64,000 nt of DNA, taken from contig JAMAHW010000094.1 of assembly GCA_023627715.1 (NCBI GenBank), forward strand, positions 1 through 64,000. Direction: 5' to 3'. The notes beneath the pieces are model-generated. The model did no database searches, was not told the origin of the DNA, and worked only from the letters and a program-made list of their open reading frames with translations. Source of the DNA: Periconia sp. R9002 (taxonomy: Eukaryota > Ascomycota > Dothideomycetes > Pleosporales > Periconiaceae). Position numbers and translations under genes: made by a program. This document shows, piece by piece, positions 12,961-27,200 of the stretch (its first letter is position 1; each line of letters opens with the position of its first letter).

Positions 12961-15652
12961 TTATTTAATAGGGTGGACTAAAAATCCTTTAACTTCCTAG
13001 GGTAGCTAAAGCCGTTTTCTAGTTCCTATAAATCTTCCTATAGTTTTTCTTTTTTATTAGTACCTATTTATTTAACTAGGTAGTAGTTTCTTCTATTTTG
13101 AACCTAGTGTTTAATAATTTTATTAACTTCCTATTATTTGTCCTATTCTCTATAGGTATCTAACTTATATACTACTAGTTTAGCGTTCTAGGGTGCTTTT
13201 TCTAAGAGTAAGACGTAGAATACTAGGTAAATTCCTATATTTTTTAGTAGTTCTAATTTATATGTAACTAGCGTAATTTGTTTAGTAATTTTATATAAGC
13301 TAATTTTTACGTAATTAAATTTTAGGCTAGGCTACTTACTTTTAATATTTTAGCGTTTTAACTATACTTTTTCCCTCTTTTTAAAATTAGGTCCCTCTTT
13401 ATAGTGCTAATTATAGTATTTCCCTATTTATTTATTAAGAAACTTAGCGTTTAGTTATAACTAACTATAGATTTCTTTAATTCTTTCTATAAATTTCTTA
13501 CTATTTACTATCTAAGTATATATGCGCTTAGGTAGATTGTATGCGTTTAGGTTAAATCTATAGTTTGCGAAAAATAGTATAATTCCTATTACTATATTCT
13601 TTAAGCTATTATATACTAACTAGGCTATTAGTAAAAGTACTACCTAGTTATTCTAGTTATAATTAAGGTAATATTTTAAGTATTACTTAACTATTTAGTT
13701 TATTTATTCTAACTGTCTATCTACTTATAGATAATAGGCTATTATTATGCTATGTTTAACTTTTAGTATAGCTATAATTATACTTTACAGCTTTAAATTA
13801 AATTACTTATCTTAGTCTGTAATAATTTTATCTAGGACGCTGTATTTACTAATTACTATATTAATAATCTTATATACTACTACTTCCGTTCTACTTTTTT
13901 TAGTATGTAGCTTAAAGTAGGTATATTTAGTTAACTTATTAATAATAGTTATAATTCTATTATATTTAACCTTAGTTACTAAGTTTTATAACTTTAGTAA
14001 GTGCGTAATAAAGTTAATTATAATTGTCTCCTATAGTTATTTAGGTGTCTCTACTAGTTATAGCGTTCTATATAGTATATACCTATTATACTTATTTCTA
14101 TAGTAATTTTTATAATCTCTAAAAACTTTTATTACTATTATTTTTACCTTAGGTATATAGTACTATTCTAGTAGTCTTTCTAAGGTTTTTTTAATCCCTT
14201 AGTGGCTATGTATTAGTAGTTTATAGAATTGTTATATAAATTCCCTCTATATTTTTATTAGAATATAGATCCTATTATACTTTATATAAAATCTATCTTA
14301 AATATCTTCTTATAGCTATTTAAGATATTCCTTAGTAGCTTTTTACTTAATCTATTTATCTAGTTTATTGCTTTTTTGCTTAGAGTTAGCCGCTACCTTA
14401 TCTAGAATAAGGTTTCCTTATTTATTCTTAACTAGTATTATTCTTGTTACCTTAATTTCTAATTCTAAATCTAGGCGTCTACTTAAAGTATCTACTAATT
14501 AATTCTCTGCCCCCTTAATATAGATAATCTTAAAATTAAATGTAAATAGGAATTCTTACTATCTAGTGTATTATTATTCTAGTTCTCTATTTGTTATAAA
14601 CTCTATAAGGTTCTTATAGTCTGTATAGACTTTAGTCCTATATTTTACTCCTTAGAAATATACCCTTTACTACTTAAAAGCTTTATATATTACTAACATT
14701 TCCTTATTATAGATAGGGTAGTTAAGTTCTAACGGTCCTATCTATTTTAAGAAGTATTTAACTAAATACTTATACCCTTCTACTAGGTTAATCTATAATA
14801 AAGTAATACTATATATAGAATTAAATACGTCTATTCTAATAATTCTTAGCTAGTCTAGGTTAAATATTCTTAAGACTAGTCGTTCTATAAATCTTTTTTT
14901 AATCTTATTAAATAATCTTTAGTATTCTTCTATTTATTTAAAAGGTATATCCTTCTTTATAAGTTGTATAATAGGTTCTATAAGTTTTAACTATCTAACT
15001 ATAAACTTTCTATAAAAGTTTATTAGTCTATTAAATCTCTAGATATTAGTAATATTTTTTAGTATAGGCTATTCTTTAATTTATTTAATTTTGTTTAGGT
15101 TAATTCCTAATCTTCCTAGTTCTACTATAAACTCTAAGAAATTAGTTTTCTTAGTATAGAACTCGCATTTTCTTATTTTTAAAAATAGGTAATTTTCTAT
15201 AAGTCTCCTTAGGACTTTATATATATATTATATATATTCTTCTTTAGTTTCTAAAAATATTAGAATATTATTTAGGTATGTAAATATAAAAACGTCTAAA
15301 TGCTTTCTAAGCACTATGTTAATTCTATCTTAAAATACTATAGGTGTATTAGTAAGTCTAAATAGTATAACCTAGTATTTGTATAGTCTATATTAGGTTC
15401 TAAAAGCCGTCTTCTATTTATAGCCTTCTTTAATCCTAATTTAATAGTACGCGTTAGTAACGTCTAACTTTATAAAAATTATAGCTTTCCTTATTTAGTC
15501 TTAGAGGTTTACTATTAATAGTAAGGGGTATTAATTCTTCTTAGTAATAGTATTTATTTTTCTGTAGTTTACGTATAATCGTTTTTTAGTAGTCTCCTTC
15601 TTATCTATAAATGTTATTCTATGCGATACTAGTAACTTTAATAGTTTAATCT

Positions 15653-16140
15653 TGTTAGGGTCCTACTTAGGCCTATAAAGCAGGATACCAGGTGGTGCGC
15701 AAGGGGAGTAAATGGAAGTACAATATCACGGGACAAGAGTGATGTATAACCGTTAATAGGCACGATGCAATATAGATTCTAAATAGTGGATGTTAAAAGC
15801 AAGGTAGCTCTTTAGTTAAAAGATTAAATTAACGATGAAGACTATCTAAGGAGTGTGATGTGTGCTTACTATATACTAATAAAATTCCTAAGCTATATGG
15901 CTCTGTAGTCTCTGTCGACCACAGAAACATAGATCCTATAGAGACGTCTCCGCGTCTCTGTCCGTCTTAGCATTTATAGAGTTATAGAGCCGTTATATGA
16001 TCCTTAGTTATGTGTCTATGTTATGGTCTACCTTAGGTCTAAGATCCCCGTCTTTATCTACACATTGCCACTTATAGTTATTATTGAAATTACACTTACT
16101 ATAAGCGCTAAGAGTAATTTTATAAGGCATAGCTGTAATA
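15653..16140 (-). repeat. 3' LTR of A2
   Basis: 488 bp, about 30 bp longer than other A LTRs. It starts TGTTAGGGTCCTAC and ends AGCTGTAATA. Confidence 0.93.
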
Positions 16141-16311
16141 CTATCCCCCTCTTTATGCTCAGTCTCTACGTTTGTCTGTTCTGGAGATTGGGGTATAATA
16201 GTGCTGTAGCCCTACTTATTATTTAGTAAGGCGTTTTCTGCTATTATGGTTTCTTTAAAAACTTAATCTAGGTTATTACTCGCTAATAAAGTTTATTATA
16301 ACGGTTTCGCT

Positions 16312-16548
16312 ATGTTTCCTAAGTGTTCTTGTTGCACTAGACTCGACCTTATTTATACGGGCTCTCCTACTAATAGTAGGTATTGTGAGGCATATATCTG
16401 GGCTAATATACGTGGTTCCTATAAAACATCTAGGGTGCCGCTATCTAAAGGTGAGTCTACATTTAAAAGTGAAATGCGTGCGTTTGGGCTTATTACTATT
16501 AGTGATATCCGTCGACCGCGCGGAAGAGAAAGTATAACGTTAGCTTAA
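16312..16548 (+). pseudogene. Antisense cysteine-rich ORF of A2 (78 codons open)
   Basis: An open frame from ATG, opposite to gag-pol, next to the 3' LTR. The start MFPKCSCCTRLDL and a later RYC-E-A-Y motif suggest a damaged CxxC-type zinc-binding module. The A3 copy (minus strand, from 37088) has the same layout with more cysteines kept (FCKVCVCANMRSSC). The frame ends SITLA-stop, and the downstream helix is in a different frame. The same frame change is seen in A3, so it is ancestral: either an intron, a frameshift or two ORFs. It was not identified further. Confidence 0.6.
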
Positions 16549-17005
16549 CAAGGCTTATAGAGCTTAAGAAGAGCTTCTAGATAAAATCGCGTAACTCAGT
16601 AGTACTCTAGCAGAGGCTTATTCTAAGATTTAGCGTTTTAAGAAATAGAAAGAATATTTTTATTTAAAATCAGCTGCTTAGTCTCGCGCAATAGAGGCGG
16701 AATTAGATAAAGAGGAGGCTAAACTTCAGTAGACTGGTTAGTAGGTAGATCTAGAGCCAATCCCTAATTAAGACGTTGCTACTAACGCCGCTGCTAGTAG
16801 CGCTCCTTTTAATTTATAGCTAAGCGAAGATTTTACGTTATCCCTTAGTTTTCTTCGTTTAATAGGGTGGACTGAAAATCCTTTAACTTCTTAGGGCAGC
16901 TAAGGCCGTTTTTCGGTTCCTATAAATCTTCCTATAGTTTTCCTTTCTTGTCAGTACCTGTCTACTTAACTAGGTAGTAGTTTCTCCTATTTCGAACCTA
17001 GTGTC
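16511..17005 (+). pseudogene. Antisense coiled-coil ORF of A2
   Basis: One frame starting near 16511 reads a strongly helical, charged product (EELLDKIA, LAEAYSKI, then AELDKEEAKL) followed by a hydrophobic/acidic tail (SEDFTLSLSFL, then LIGWTENP). It is broken by roughly ten TAG/TAA codons at apparent glutamines. It ends at a TAATAA pair near 17005, where it overlaps the 3' end of pol on the other strand. Homologous frames are readable in outer A (12650-12960) and A3 (about 36560-36880, minus). Confidence 0.6.
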
Positions 17006-17924
17006 TAATAATTTTGTTAACGTCCTATTGTTCGTCCTATTCTCTATAGGTGTCTAACTTATACACCGCTAGTTTAGCGTTCTAGAGTGCTTTTTCTAAG
17101 AGTGAGACGTAGAACACTAGGTGAATTCCTATGTTTTTTAGTAGTTCTAATTTATATGTAACCGGCGTAATTTGCTTAGCAATTTTGTATGGGCCGATTT
17201 TTACGTAATTAAATTTTAGGCTAGGCTGCTTACTTTTAATGTTTCAGCGTCTTAACTATACTTTTTCCCTTTTCTTAAAATTAGGTCCCCCTTTGTAGTA
17301 CTAATTGTAGTACTTCCCTATTTGTTTGTTGAGGAACTTAGCGTTTAGTCGTAACTAACTATAGATTTCCTTAATCCTTTCTACGAATTTCTCGCTATTT
17401 ACTATCTAAGTATACACGTGCTTAGGTAGATTATACGCGTTTGGATTAAATCCATAGTTTGCGAAGAACGGTGTGATTCCTATTGCTACGTTCTTCGAGC
17501 TGTTGTATGCTAACTAGGCTATTAGTAATAATGCCACCTAGTTGTTCTAATTATAGTTAAAGTAACATCTTAGGTATTGTTTAACTATCTAGTTCATTCG
17601 TTCTAACTATCCATCTGCTTGTAGATAATAGGCTGTCGTTATACTGTGTTTGACTCCTAGTATGGCCGTAATTGTACTCCATAACTTTAAATTAAATCGC
17701 TTATCTTAGTCTGTAATAATTTTATCTAGAACACCGTGTTCGCTAATTACAGTATTAACAATCTTATACGCTACTATTTCCGTCCTGCTCTTCTTAGTGT
17801 GTGGCTTAAAATAGGTATACTTAGTTAATTTGTTAACGATAGTCATAATTCCGTCGTATTTAACCTTAGTCGCTAAGTCTTATAACTTCGGTAAGTGTGT
17901 AATAAAGTCAATCGTAATTGTCCC

Positions 17925-18113
17925 CTATAGCTGTTTAGGTGTCTCTACTAGTTGTAGCGTTCCGTATAGTGTGTGTCTATTATACTTGTTTCTGTAGCAA
18001 TCTTTACAGTCTCTAAAAACTTCCGTTACTACTATTCTTACCTTAGGCATATAGTATCTTTCTAGTAGTCTTTCTAGGGTTTTCTCAATCCTTTGGTGAC
18101 TATGTATCGGCAA
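17925..18113 (-). pseudogene. Integrase zinc-binding (H2C2) module of A2
   Basis: A 62-codon open stretch with HSHQRIEKTLERLLERYYMP and a CKDCYRNK pair, the HHCC-type zinc domain that precedes the DDE core in Ty3/Gypsy integrase. The equivalent in A3 is at about 35320-35470 on the plus strand. Flanking integrase sequence has stops. Confidence 0.9.
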
Positions 18114-21100
18114 TTTATAGAATTATCGTACGAATTCCCGCTGTATTTTTGTCGGAACATAGATTCTATCGTACTTTATATAGAATCTATCTTAGATATC
18201 TTTTTGTAGCTATTTAAGACATTCCTTAGTGGCTTCTTACTTAATCTATTTATCTAGTTTGTTGCTTCCTCGCTTAGAGTTGGCCGCTACCTTATCTAGA
18301 ACAAGGTTTCCTTATTTATTCTTAACTAGCATTATTCCTGTTGCCTTAATTTCTAATTCCAAATCTAGGCGTCTACTTAAAGCGTCTGCTAGTTAGTTTT
18401 CTAATCCTTTAACATAGATGATTTCGAAATTAAACGTAGATAGGAACTCCTACTATCTAGTGTGTCGCTAGCCTAGGTCCTTGTTTATTATAAATCCCGT
18501 GAGGTTCTTATAGTCTATATAGACCTTAGTCCTGTGTATTGCACCTTAGAGGTACACTCTCTATTACTTAAAAGCCTTATATATCGCCAGCATTTCCTTA
18601 TTATAGATAGGGTAGTTAAGTTCTGATGGTCCTATCTGTTTCAAGAAGTATTTAACTAAATGCTCGTGTCCTTCTGTTGGGTTAATCTGTAGTAAGGCGA
18701 TACTATACGTGGAATTGGATGCGTCCGTTCTAACAATCCTTAGCTAGTCTAGGTTAAATATTCTTAGGATTAGTCGTTCTAAAAATCTTTTCTTAATTTC
18801 TTTAAAGGATTTTTAGCATTCCTCTATCTATTTAAAAGGTACATCCTTCTTAGTAAGTCGTATAATGGGTTCTGTAAGTTTTAACTATCTTACTATAAAC
18901 TTTCTGTAAAAGTTTGCTAACCTATTAAATTTCTAGATTTCTGTAACGTTCTTTAGTGCGGGCTATTCTTTAATCTACTTAATTTTGTGTGGATTAATCC
19001 CTAGTTTTCCTAGTTCTACTATAAATCTTAGGAAGTCAGTTTTCCTAGTGTAAAACTCGCACTTCCTTATTTTTAAGAATAAGTAGTTTTCCGTAAGTCT
19101 CTTTAGGACTTTATATACGTATTACACGTGTTCTTCTTCAGTTTCTAAAAATATCAGGATGTTGTCTAGGTACGCGAACACAAAAACGTCTAAATGCTCC
19201 CTAAGCACTATGTTAATCCTATCTTAAAATACCGCAGGTGCATTAGTGAGTCTAAATAGTATAACTTAGTATTCGTATAATCTGTATTGTGTTCTGAAAG
19301 CCGTTTTCCACTTATAGCCTTCCTTAATCCTGATCTAATAATATGCGTTAGTAACGTCCAACTTCGTAAATATCGTAGCTTTCCTTATCCGATCTTGGAG
19401 GTTTGCTATTAATAGTAGTAGGTACCAATTTTTCTTAGTAATAGCGTTTGTTTTTCTATAATCTACGCATAATCGTTTCTTAGTAGTCCCCTTCTTGTCT
19501 GTAAATGTTGTTCCATACGATACTAGTAACTTTAATAGTCTGATCTATCCTTTTTAGAGTGCTAAATTAACGTACTCTCTTTCAATTCATAATTCTTCTT
19601 CTGATTTCTGGTAAATAGGTCCCTACCTAGCAGTTTTGCCTTCTTCTAGTTTAATCTCGATATCCTATAGTTTATGCTCTGGAAGGTAACCCTCGGGTTC
19701 TTAGAGTAGCTTTTCCTATTTCTTGTATTTTTTAGGGAATTTTCTAACGTAGGTCTTAATATTTGCTCGGAGCCGCTCGTGTTGATAACTAATCTTCCCT
19801 GTTTGCTAGTTAATATTAGGGTTTGTTGCTTTTAGCTAAGGCATTCCTAGGATCATATCTTGCTCGTCATTAATCTATATTATATCTATGACCGTATTGT
19901 GCAGCTGGAGTCTTTTTAGTACTAACGTTAATGGCTTTGTTTTGAACCGTATAGGTTCCTAAAATAGGTTCCCTTCTATAGTATAAAGCTATTAAGGATA
20001 CTGCTTAGTCGTATACTTTATTCTTTAGTTTTTAATAAATATTTTAGAAATGAAGTTTCTAGTTGCTCTACTATTAACTATAATTCGTATCCTTTTTCCT
20101 TAATAAACCCCGTTCGTTATAATGTGTGGTCCTATATTCCTTTTAAGTTTCTTATCTTTGGGCCAGTAACGGGCGTTTTTCTTCTTTTCTATATGCCTAG
20201 CGCATTTATTATTTGCGTATTTATACTATAGCCTACCTATAACGCATAGTAGTGGCAGATTTGGTCTAGGTTCTAGGATAAGGTGTCCCTTCTACCTATC
20301 CTTTGGGTGCTACCTATAGACTTCCTTACGTGTAATAACATCAATTTCTTGTTCTTTGTTCTAGATTGGCTAGGCTTAGTATTTCTTCTTTAGTATTATA
20401 TGAATCTGGCACTTCGCTTTAATGTATAATACCTATACTATCTTATAGTGTGTGGGGTGTCCTATCTAAACTTAAGGGTTGTCCTCTTTCCTGTATTCGT
20501 CTTCCCCTAGCTTGTCTTATACTAAAATATAGTATTTAACAACCTTTCTGGGAGTGTGCGCGTCGTTAATTTATTTTATAAGCTTTAATAGCTTCCTCTA
20601 TTCTACTTAGGTAGGTATCTCTCGTTTTGCGACGTATTCGTTCTCTAACTAGTTCTAAAACGATGTAAATCTAGTATTATATAGATATCGTATTTTCTAT
20701 TCTTTATAAGCTTCTTTAAGGGTTATTTCTAGTCCGGCCTTTTCAACAAATCTCTAATCCCCAGAGTTGTCCTAGCTTCCTAGGTCACTTTCTTCCGTAA
20801 CTTCTGCATAGACCGCCCCTAAATAGCGTTGTTTAGGTTCGTGCCACTAGCCATTATTAGAACTCCCTTTTTCTAAAAATTCTAATTCTTCCTCTTTTAC
20901 TATTGTGGAGGGTGTTAGTATAGGATATTTAGTAGTGTCCTCTGACCCCTCACTAGTCTTCCTACTAGATTCCACCTATTTGCGGGTCCTATCCTTGCTT
21001 ACTGCTATCTTCTCGTGTTTCCTGTTTAGAAACTAGCCATTTCCTTACTTAGCTTTAATATATATTAGGCAGTCATCCTTATAGTAAAAGGTCTAATGTA

Positions 21101-22264
21101 GTCCGGCGTACTTACTGTTAGCTGCGATCTTTTCCTTAGATCCTTCGCTCCTAGGTCTTTCTGGAGTCTTATCTATATTTTTAGCTTAGCTCTCTTTAGC
21201 CTTTTTACTGTAGCAGTCTTAAGCGAAGTGTTCCTTTTTTCTACAACTGTAGCATGTAAGGTCCTTCCTCTTATTATCCTTAGGTTTAGTCTTACTTCTG
21301 CAGTCTTTTGTATAGTAGCCTTTCTTTCTATAATTAAAGCATTTAAATTCCTTTTTCTTTAATTTCTTATCTTTGTTTGCGTCTAGGATTATTAGATTGC
21401 TATAATCCTAGTTCTAGTGTCCTTATAACGTCTTCTTCTTTTTCTATTGCTAGAGTTTATTATCTACACTTAGAGCTTGTCTCTTAAGTGCGTTAAGTGT
21501 TGTTGGCTTATCTATGCGAATTATTTTGTAAGTAATTTCTAGCTTAAGTCCTTCGTAAAATTAGGATATTAGGGATGGCTTATTCCATTCCGTGTTCATA
21601 GACAACTATTTAAACATAGATATATAGTTAAGTACTAACTTTTCTTGTTTAAGTTTCTAGAGTCTTTTGGTAGATTGTTGTTAGATATTCTTATCTCTGA
21701 ATACCCTTTTGAGTTTCTAGGTAAAGTAGTTAAAGTTACTAAAAATTAAGACTATCTCTGGTTTTCGTATTCCGGGTGTAAACGTCCTGTAATCTGTCTA
21801 GTAGGGTTTAAACTATCTTATAGCTTTATCCTTAAGATGTATAGCTACGTAGGCTACCTTTTTTTCCTTAGTGTCGAAGTGTGCTGCTTATATGTCTAGA
21901 TACAGCATAGTATTAGCTAAGAAAGGTCTTAGTTTGTTCTAAGTTCTATTAAACTTTTCTATAGTTAGGAGCTTTAGTAGTTTCTTTATCGCGCTTAACT
22001 AGAGCCGATAGACGAGTGTTAATTATTCTTACTGCTTACCTAGCACTGCTTTAAGTTGTGCTTCGTTTTATTTAAAACTATCCTTTAGAACCTTGTTCTA
22101 TGCTATTAAGGCCTAGATAGCTTCCTTTATTTGTTGGTAGTCCATATTGTCTGACGAACGTACTAATAGAGCCGCTGCTCCTTTAGGTTGTTGTCCTAGT
22201 GCTATTATTTAGCTTAGACCGTACGCTACTTACGCTTCGCTCTTCTAATACTCAATTATTAAAC

Positions 22265-22752
22265 TGTTAGGGTCCTACTTAGGCCTATAAAGCAGGATAC
22301 TGGGTAGTGCGTAAGGGGAGTAAATAGAAGTATAATATCACGGGATAAGAGTGATGTATAACCGTTAATAGGCACGATGCAATATAGATTCCAAACAGTA
22401 GATGTTAAAAGCAAGGTAGCTCTTTGGTTAAAAGATTGAATTGACGATAAAAACTATCTAAGGAGTGTGATATGTGCTTACTATATACTAATAAAATTCC
22501 TAAGCTATGTAGCTCTGTGGTCTCTGTCGACTATAGAAATATAGATCCTATAGAGACGTCTCTGTGTCTCTATCCGTCTTAGCATTCGCAGAGTTATAGA
22601 GCCGTCACATAATCCTTAGTTACGTGTCTATGTTGTGGTCTACCTTAGGTCCAAGATCCCCGTCTTTATCTACACATTGCCACTTATGGTTATTATTGAA
22701 ATTACACTTACTATGAGCGCCAAGAGTAATTCTGTGAGGCATAGCCGTAATA
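22265..22752 (-). repeat. 5' LTR of A2
   Basis: 488 bp. It shows more C-to-T and G-to-A changes than its partner in the first 100 bp (for example GGATAAG against GGACAAG), so RIP acted after integration. Confidence 0.93.
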
Positions 22753-23830
22753 AATCTACTCTTTTCTAAGTGCTAAATTAACGTACTCTCTTTTAATTTA
22801 TAATTCTTCTTCTAATTTTTAGTAAATAGGTCCCTATCTAGCAGTTTTGCCTTCTTCTAGTTTAATCTTAATATCCTATAGTTTATGTTCTAGAAGGTAA
22901 CCTTTAGGTTCCTAGAGTAGCTTTTCCTATTTCTTATATTCTTTTAGGAATTTCCTAATATAGGTCTTAATATTTGCTTAGAGTTATTTATATTAATAGC
23001 TAATTTTCCCTATTTACTAGTTAATATTAGGGTTTATTACTTTTAGCTATAGTATTCCTAAAATAATATCTTACTTATTATTAATTTATGTTATATCTAT
23101 AATTGTGTTATAAAGCTGGAGCTTTTCTAATACTAGCGTTAATAGCTTTATTTTAAATTATATTAGTTCCTAAAATAGGTTTCTTTCTATAGTATAAAGT
23201 TGTTATAAATATTATTTTATTATATACTTTATTCTTTAATTCTTAATAAATGTTTTAGAGATAAAGTTCCTAGTTACTCTACTATTAACTATAATTTATA
23301 TTCTCTTTTTTTAATAGACCCTATTTATTATAATATATAGTTCTATATTTTTTTTAAGTTTCTTATCTTTAGGCTAGTAATAGGTGTTTTTCTTCTTTTC
23401 TATATATTTAGCGTATTTATTATTTATGTATTTATACTATAGCCTACCTATAACGTATAGTAGTAGTAGATTTAGTCTAGGTTTAAAGATAAGGTGTTTT
23501 TTCTACCTATCTTTTAGGTGCCACCTATAGACTTTTTTATATATAATAGTATTAATTTCTTATCCTTTATTTTAAATTAGCTAGGCTTAGTATTTCTTCT
23601 TTAGTATTATATAAATTTAGTATTTTGCTTTAATATATAATACCTATACTATCTTATAGTATGTAGGGTGTCCTATCTAAACTTAAAAGTTATCCCCCTT
23701 TCTATATTTATCTTCCCCTAGCTTATTTTATACTAAAATATAGTATTTAATAACCTTTCTAGAAGTATATACGTTGTTAATTTATTTTATAAGCTTTAAT
23801 AGCTTCCTCTACTCTACTTAAGTAGGCATT

Positions 23831-24227
23831 TATTACGAACCTAAAAGTGGGAGTTACGGCGTTTAAGAATAATAGGGCATTAACGCACTATAAGCCCCTT
23901 ATCATTACTAGCCAAGCCACTAGTCTAGCGGTTACGTAACTAGCACGTGACGTCCTAGAGATCCTAGAGATCTTAGAGGAACATGTGTCTTGGCATCTAT
24001 AGGACATATAGGATCTATAGGATAATTATAGTATATAGATAAGCGCAATGCTCCTCCTGGAACATTATAATTAACCTTAAGTTCTAGATAATAATCTACT
24101 TTTAGTTTACTCTGCAACTATTACCGTCTATATTTAGTTTATTCATACTCTTTGAATAAACCTCCTAAGGTACTAGTCTAATATTAGTTTGCAATATAAC
24201 GATCCCTCTACTAGCCTATCTTTAACA
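23831..24227 (+). repeat. 5' LTR of B
   Basis: 397 bp, TATTACGAACC...CTTTAACA. The last about 60 bp match the B' LTR terminus, but the U3 start differs, so B and B' are related subfamilies. Confidence 0.9.
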
Positions 24228-27200
24228 TTTTAATTACTGTTTTAATATAAGTAACACGGATATAGATACTTAAACCCTTACTCCTAACTAAAACTTTGGT
24301 TAATATGGCGACGTTAAAAAACTTCCGCTCTATTATAGAAATTAAAAGGAACTAGAGGATTAGCTACTCTAATACGACTTCTACTTCTATATAAATAACT
24401 ATATCGCAGAAGCTAACAAAGCAATGCTTATTACTACCTTAATAAGAGATAAAGCTTTTAAGTAGGTTTTACCCTACATCTAACGCTATATAGATAGTAA
24501 TATTAAGAACCCTAACAATACGCATATATTTAAAGACTAGGATAAATTTAAAGTAAAGGTTCGCGAGGTCTTTAGATAGTTAGTCTAGAAGCCCATCACT
24601 AAACGCAATATCTAGCAGTTAAAATAAATAACGTCTGCTGCTAACTACACTAGCTAATTCTAATAACTTACAGCTTAAATTAAGTAGAACGATAAGTTAC
24701 TCTAGCGTATATACTAATAAGGGCTTAAGCTATAAGTCTATAAAGAACTTAGACGCAGCGGAGCCGATATAATTACCCTTAATAAATTAATTAAGGAGAC
24801 CGTTAAGATTAATAATAAGCTACACGAACTAGATTTAGAAAACCGACTTTATAACTAGAAGTTTAGGAAAAGGAACTATTGCTATCTACCTCTATAAGGT
24901 AAGAAGCGTAACTATATTTAAACTATAAGAACTATCTGTACAGCGGGACACTATACTTCTAATAGACCTAAAGCTATACATCTAGATAGTATAGAAAGAT
25001 AAGATAAAAAGGTAGATAATAGAAAGCGTATAAGCAACAAGGACGTAGAATACTATAATTATTATAGGAAAAGATACTATGCTAGGAATTATAAGCAAAA
25101 GAATAAAGTCACCTATTATATTAATATTATAGAACTATCTAGATAAGAATAGTATAAGAACGACAGCGATAATAACGATGCGTGGGAAATTATTATACCT
25201 ATAGAAACTAGTAGTTCTACCCTAGACAAGGAGAACACTATAGATATAAGAAAAGTACTAGGAATTAGCTTTAAGCATAAGGATAAAGAAAACTATCTAC
25301 TAGAAGCACACCTAGGTACCTAAGTAATAGGACTTTAGGATAACAACGATAACTACCTTAAAAGCGAAGAAGCATAAGAAGTGCTACAATAAGTCTTAAA
25401 CGCTAACATCTAAAAAAAGGTTATAAAAGACCTACTACGAAATAGAAGGGGGTAAATTATAATAAGATACTAGACCTGCGTAGAACGAAAAGTTAGATGC
25501 TTATTCTCTATGTTACTAAACAGTTACAATAACTACGTATAATAGAAAGACTACTATCTACTAATAGAAGGATATAGATCTAGTAAGTTTTAGCAATAAT
25601 AGACAAACGAAGCCATCTAAGCGTAGATATACTAGAACTAAGTAAAAAAAGTGACTAGACTAGAAACGAAATAACCTATGCCGGTAACGGAGCTAATACG
25701 CTACGACTATAACTAGCGTAACCCTAGGTATAAAGGACTACACTACACTACTTATATTTATATATACTATAAATACTATTACCATACGAAGTAGAAAGCT
25801 AGCTTCTTCTCTAGGAACAAGAAGTAATGCAAGAAGTTGTGGGCAGAATACACTAATAACTTATGCAACTACTACCTCTAGGATAAATAAGCAAATAACT
25901 ATTTTCTAGGGTACACTAGCTTTTAACACGCATAACGAAATATCGTTATAAATAGAGAATATACTAATACTAATTAGCAAGTCTGTATAAACTACAACTA
26001 CTAAAGATATTAATCCGCTAAAAAACGGAACGGATTTAATAAAAAGTCTTTTTTAGACAAAAATCGGGAGCTAAGATTACCTATAGCTCTAATAGTAAAA
26101 TCTAACAATACGTTATTAGAGAATACTATAGCATTAAAATAACGGGATTACTAAGAGTCGCAGTACGACTTAAGAGACATAGTAAGGAATACCTACTTAG
26201 AGTATTAGTTAACTTAGGATCGCAAATTAACTATATTACTAAAAGGATCGCATACGCAGCTAGACTGCAACTCATTCCTAAGAAAGAACTCTACAACTTA
26301 GGAATAGTAAATAACCTAATAGAAAGAATTACTTATAAAGTAACAGCAACTATTACTATGTACCCTAGGATTTAGCAGGAGTTAGTACTAGATGTTCTTA
26401 GGATAGCCACCTATAACATCGTACTTAGTCTACCTTAGCTAACTAATAATAATCTTTAAATCAACTAGAGGATACGTTAGATTAAACTAGAATAACTAGA
26501 GAATAGCAAAGGCGTTGCTAGGATACCTACGCGAAGCTACGCTAGCTTAGTAGATAAAGAGATAATTATATAAATTACTTTAACCTAGAAGGTTCTTAAG
26601 AAACGAGACTTTAACTCTATAATAATAAATAATACTGTAAGAGTTAAAACGGGACAGTTACCACCCCGTAAAAAGGTTAAGGAAAGACTAAATCCTAAAG
26701 CAGAAAACCTACGGAAAATAAATAAAGCGTTAGAGAAGGTACCCTTAGAATATAGTAACTTTATAGAAATATTTATAGAAAAGAAAGGAGTTGGAGCGTT
26801 ACTAAAACACTAACTATAGAATTACATAATTAACCTAGAAAAAGGAAAGCAACTAGGATTTGAACCAATATATTAATTATCTAAGAAGGAATTAGAAGTA
26901 CTCTAGAAATATATCGATAAAAACTTAGTAAAAGGATTTATACGTAAATCTAAGTCTTTAGCAGGATACCCAGTCCTATTTACGCTAAAGAAGGATAGGT
27001 TACTATAGCTATATATAGACTACTATAAGCTAAACGCGATTACGATAAAAAATCGCTACCTATTACTAAATATCTAGAAACTACGAGATTAACTATCTTA
27101 CGCAAAGATATTTATAGCACTAGACCTAAGAGAAGTATACAACCTTATTAGGATAAAGAAGGGCGAAGAATAGAAGACAGCCTTTAGAACTAGATATAGA

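Larger units (their letters stand above)
15653..22752 (-). mobile_element. Family A chromovirus A2, full length, least RIP-degraded copy
   Basis: 7100 bp with 488-bp LTRs (15653-16140 and 22265-22752) and target duplication AATCT (15648-15652 and 22753-22757). It lies on the minus strand inside the RT-proximal part of outer A. Visible parts in coding order: two gag zinc knuckles (about 21300-21350 and 21218-21262, the second reading CYSCRKKEHFA), protease region, RT with YLDN near 19160, the integrase H2C2 zinc module (17925-18113, HSHQ then CKDC), integrase core, chromodomain region and the antisense ORF (16312-17005). It keeps more G and C than the other copies, so it is probably the youngest A insertion. 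All LTR differences noticed are transitions. Confidence 0.93.

Noticed and set aside
23932..24117. A 61-codon minus-strand ORF
   Set aside because: Lies inside the 5' LTR of element B and is a chance open frame.
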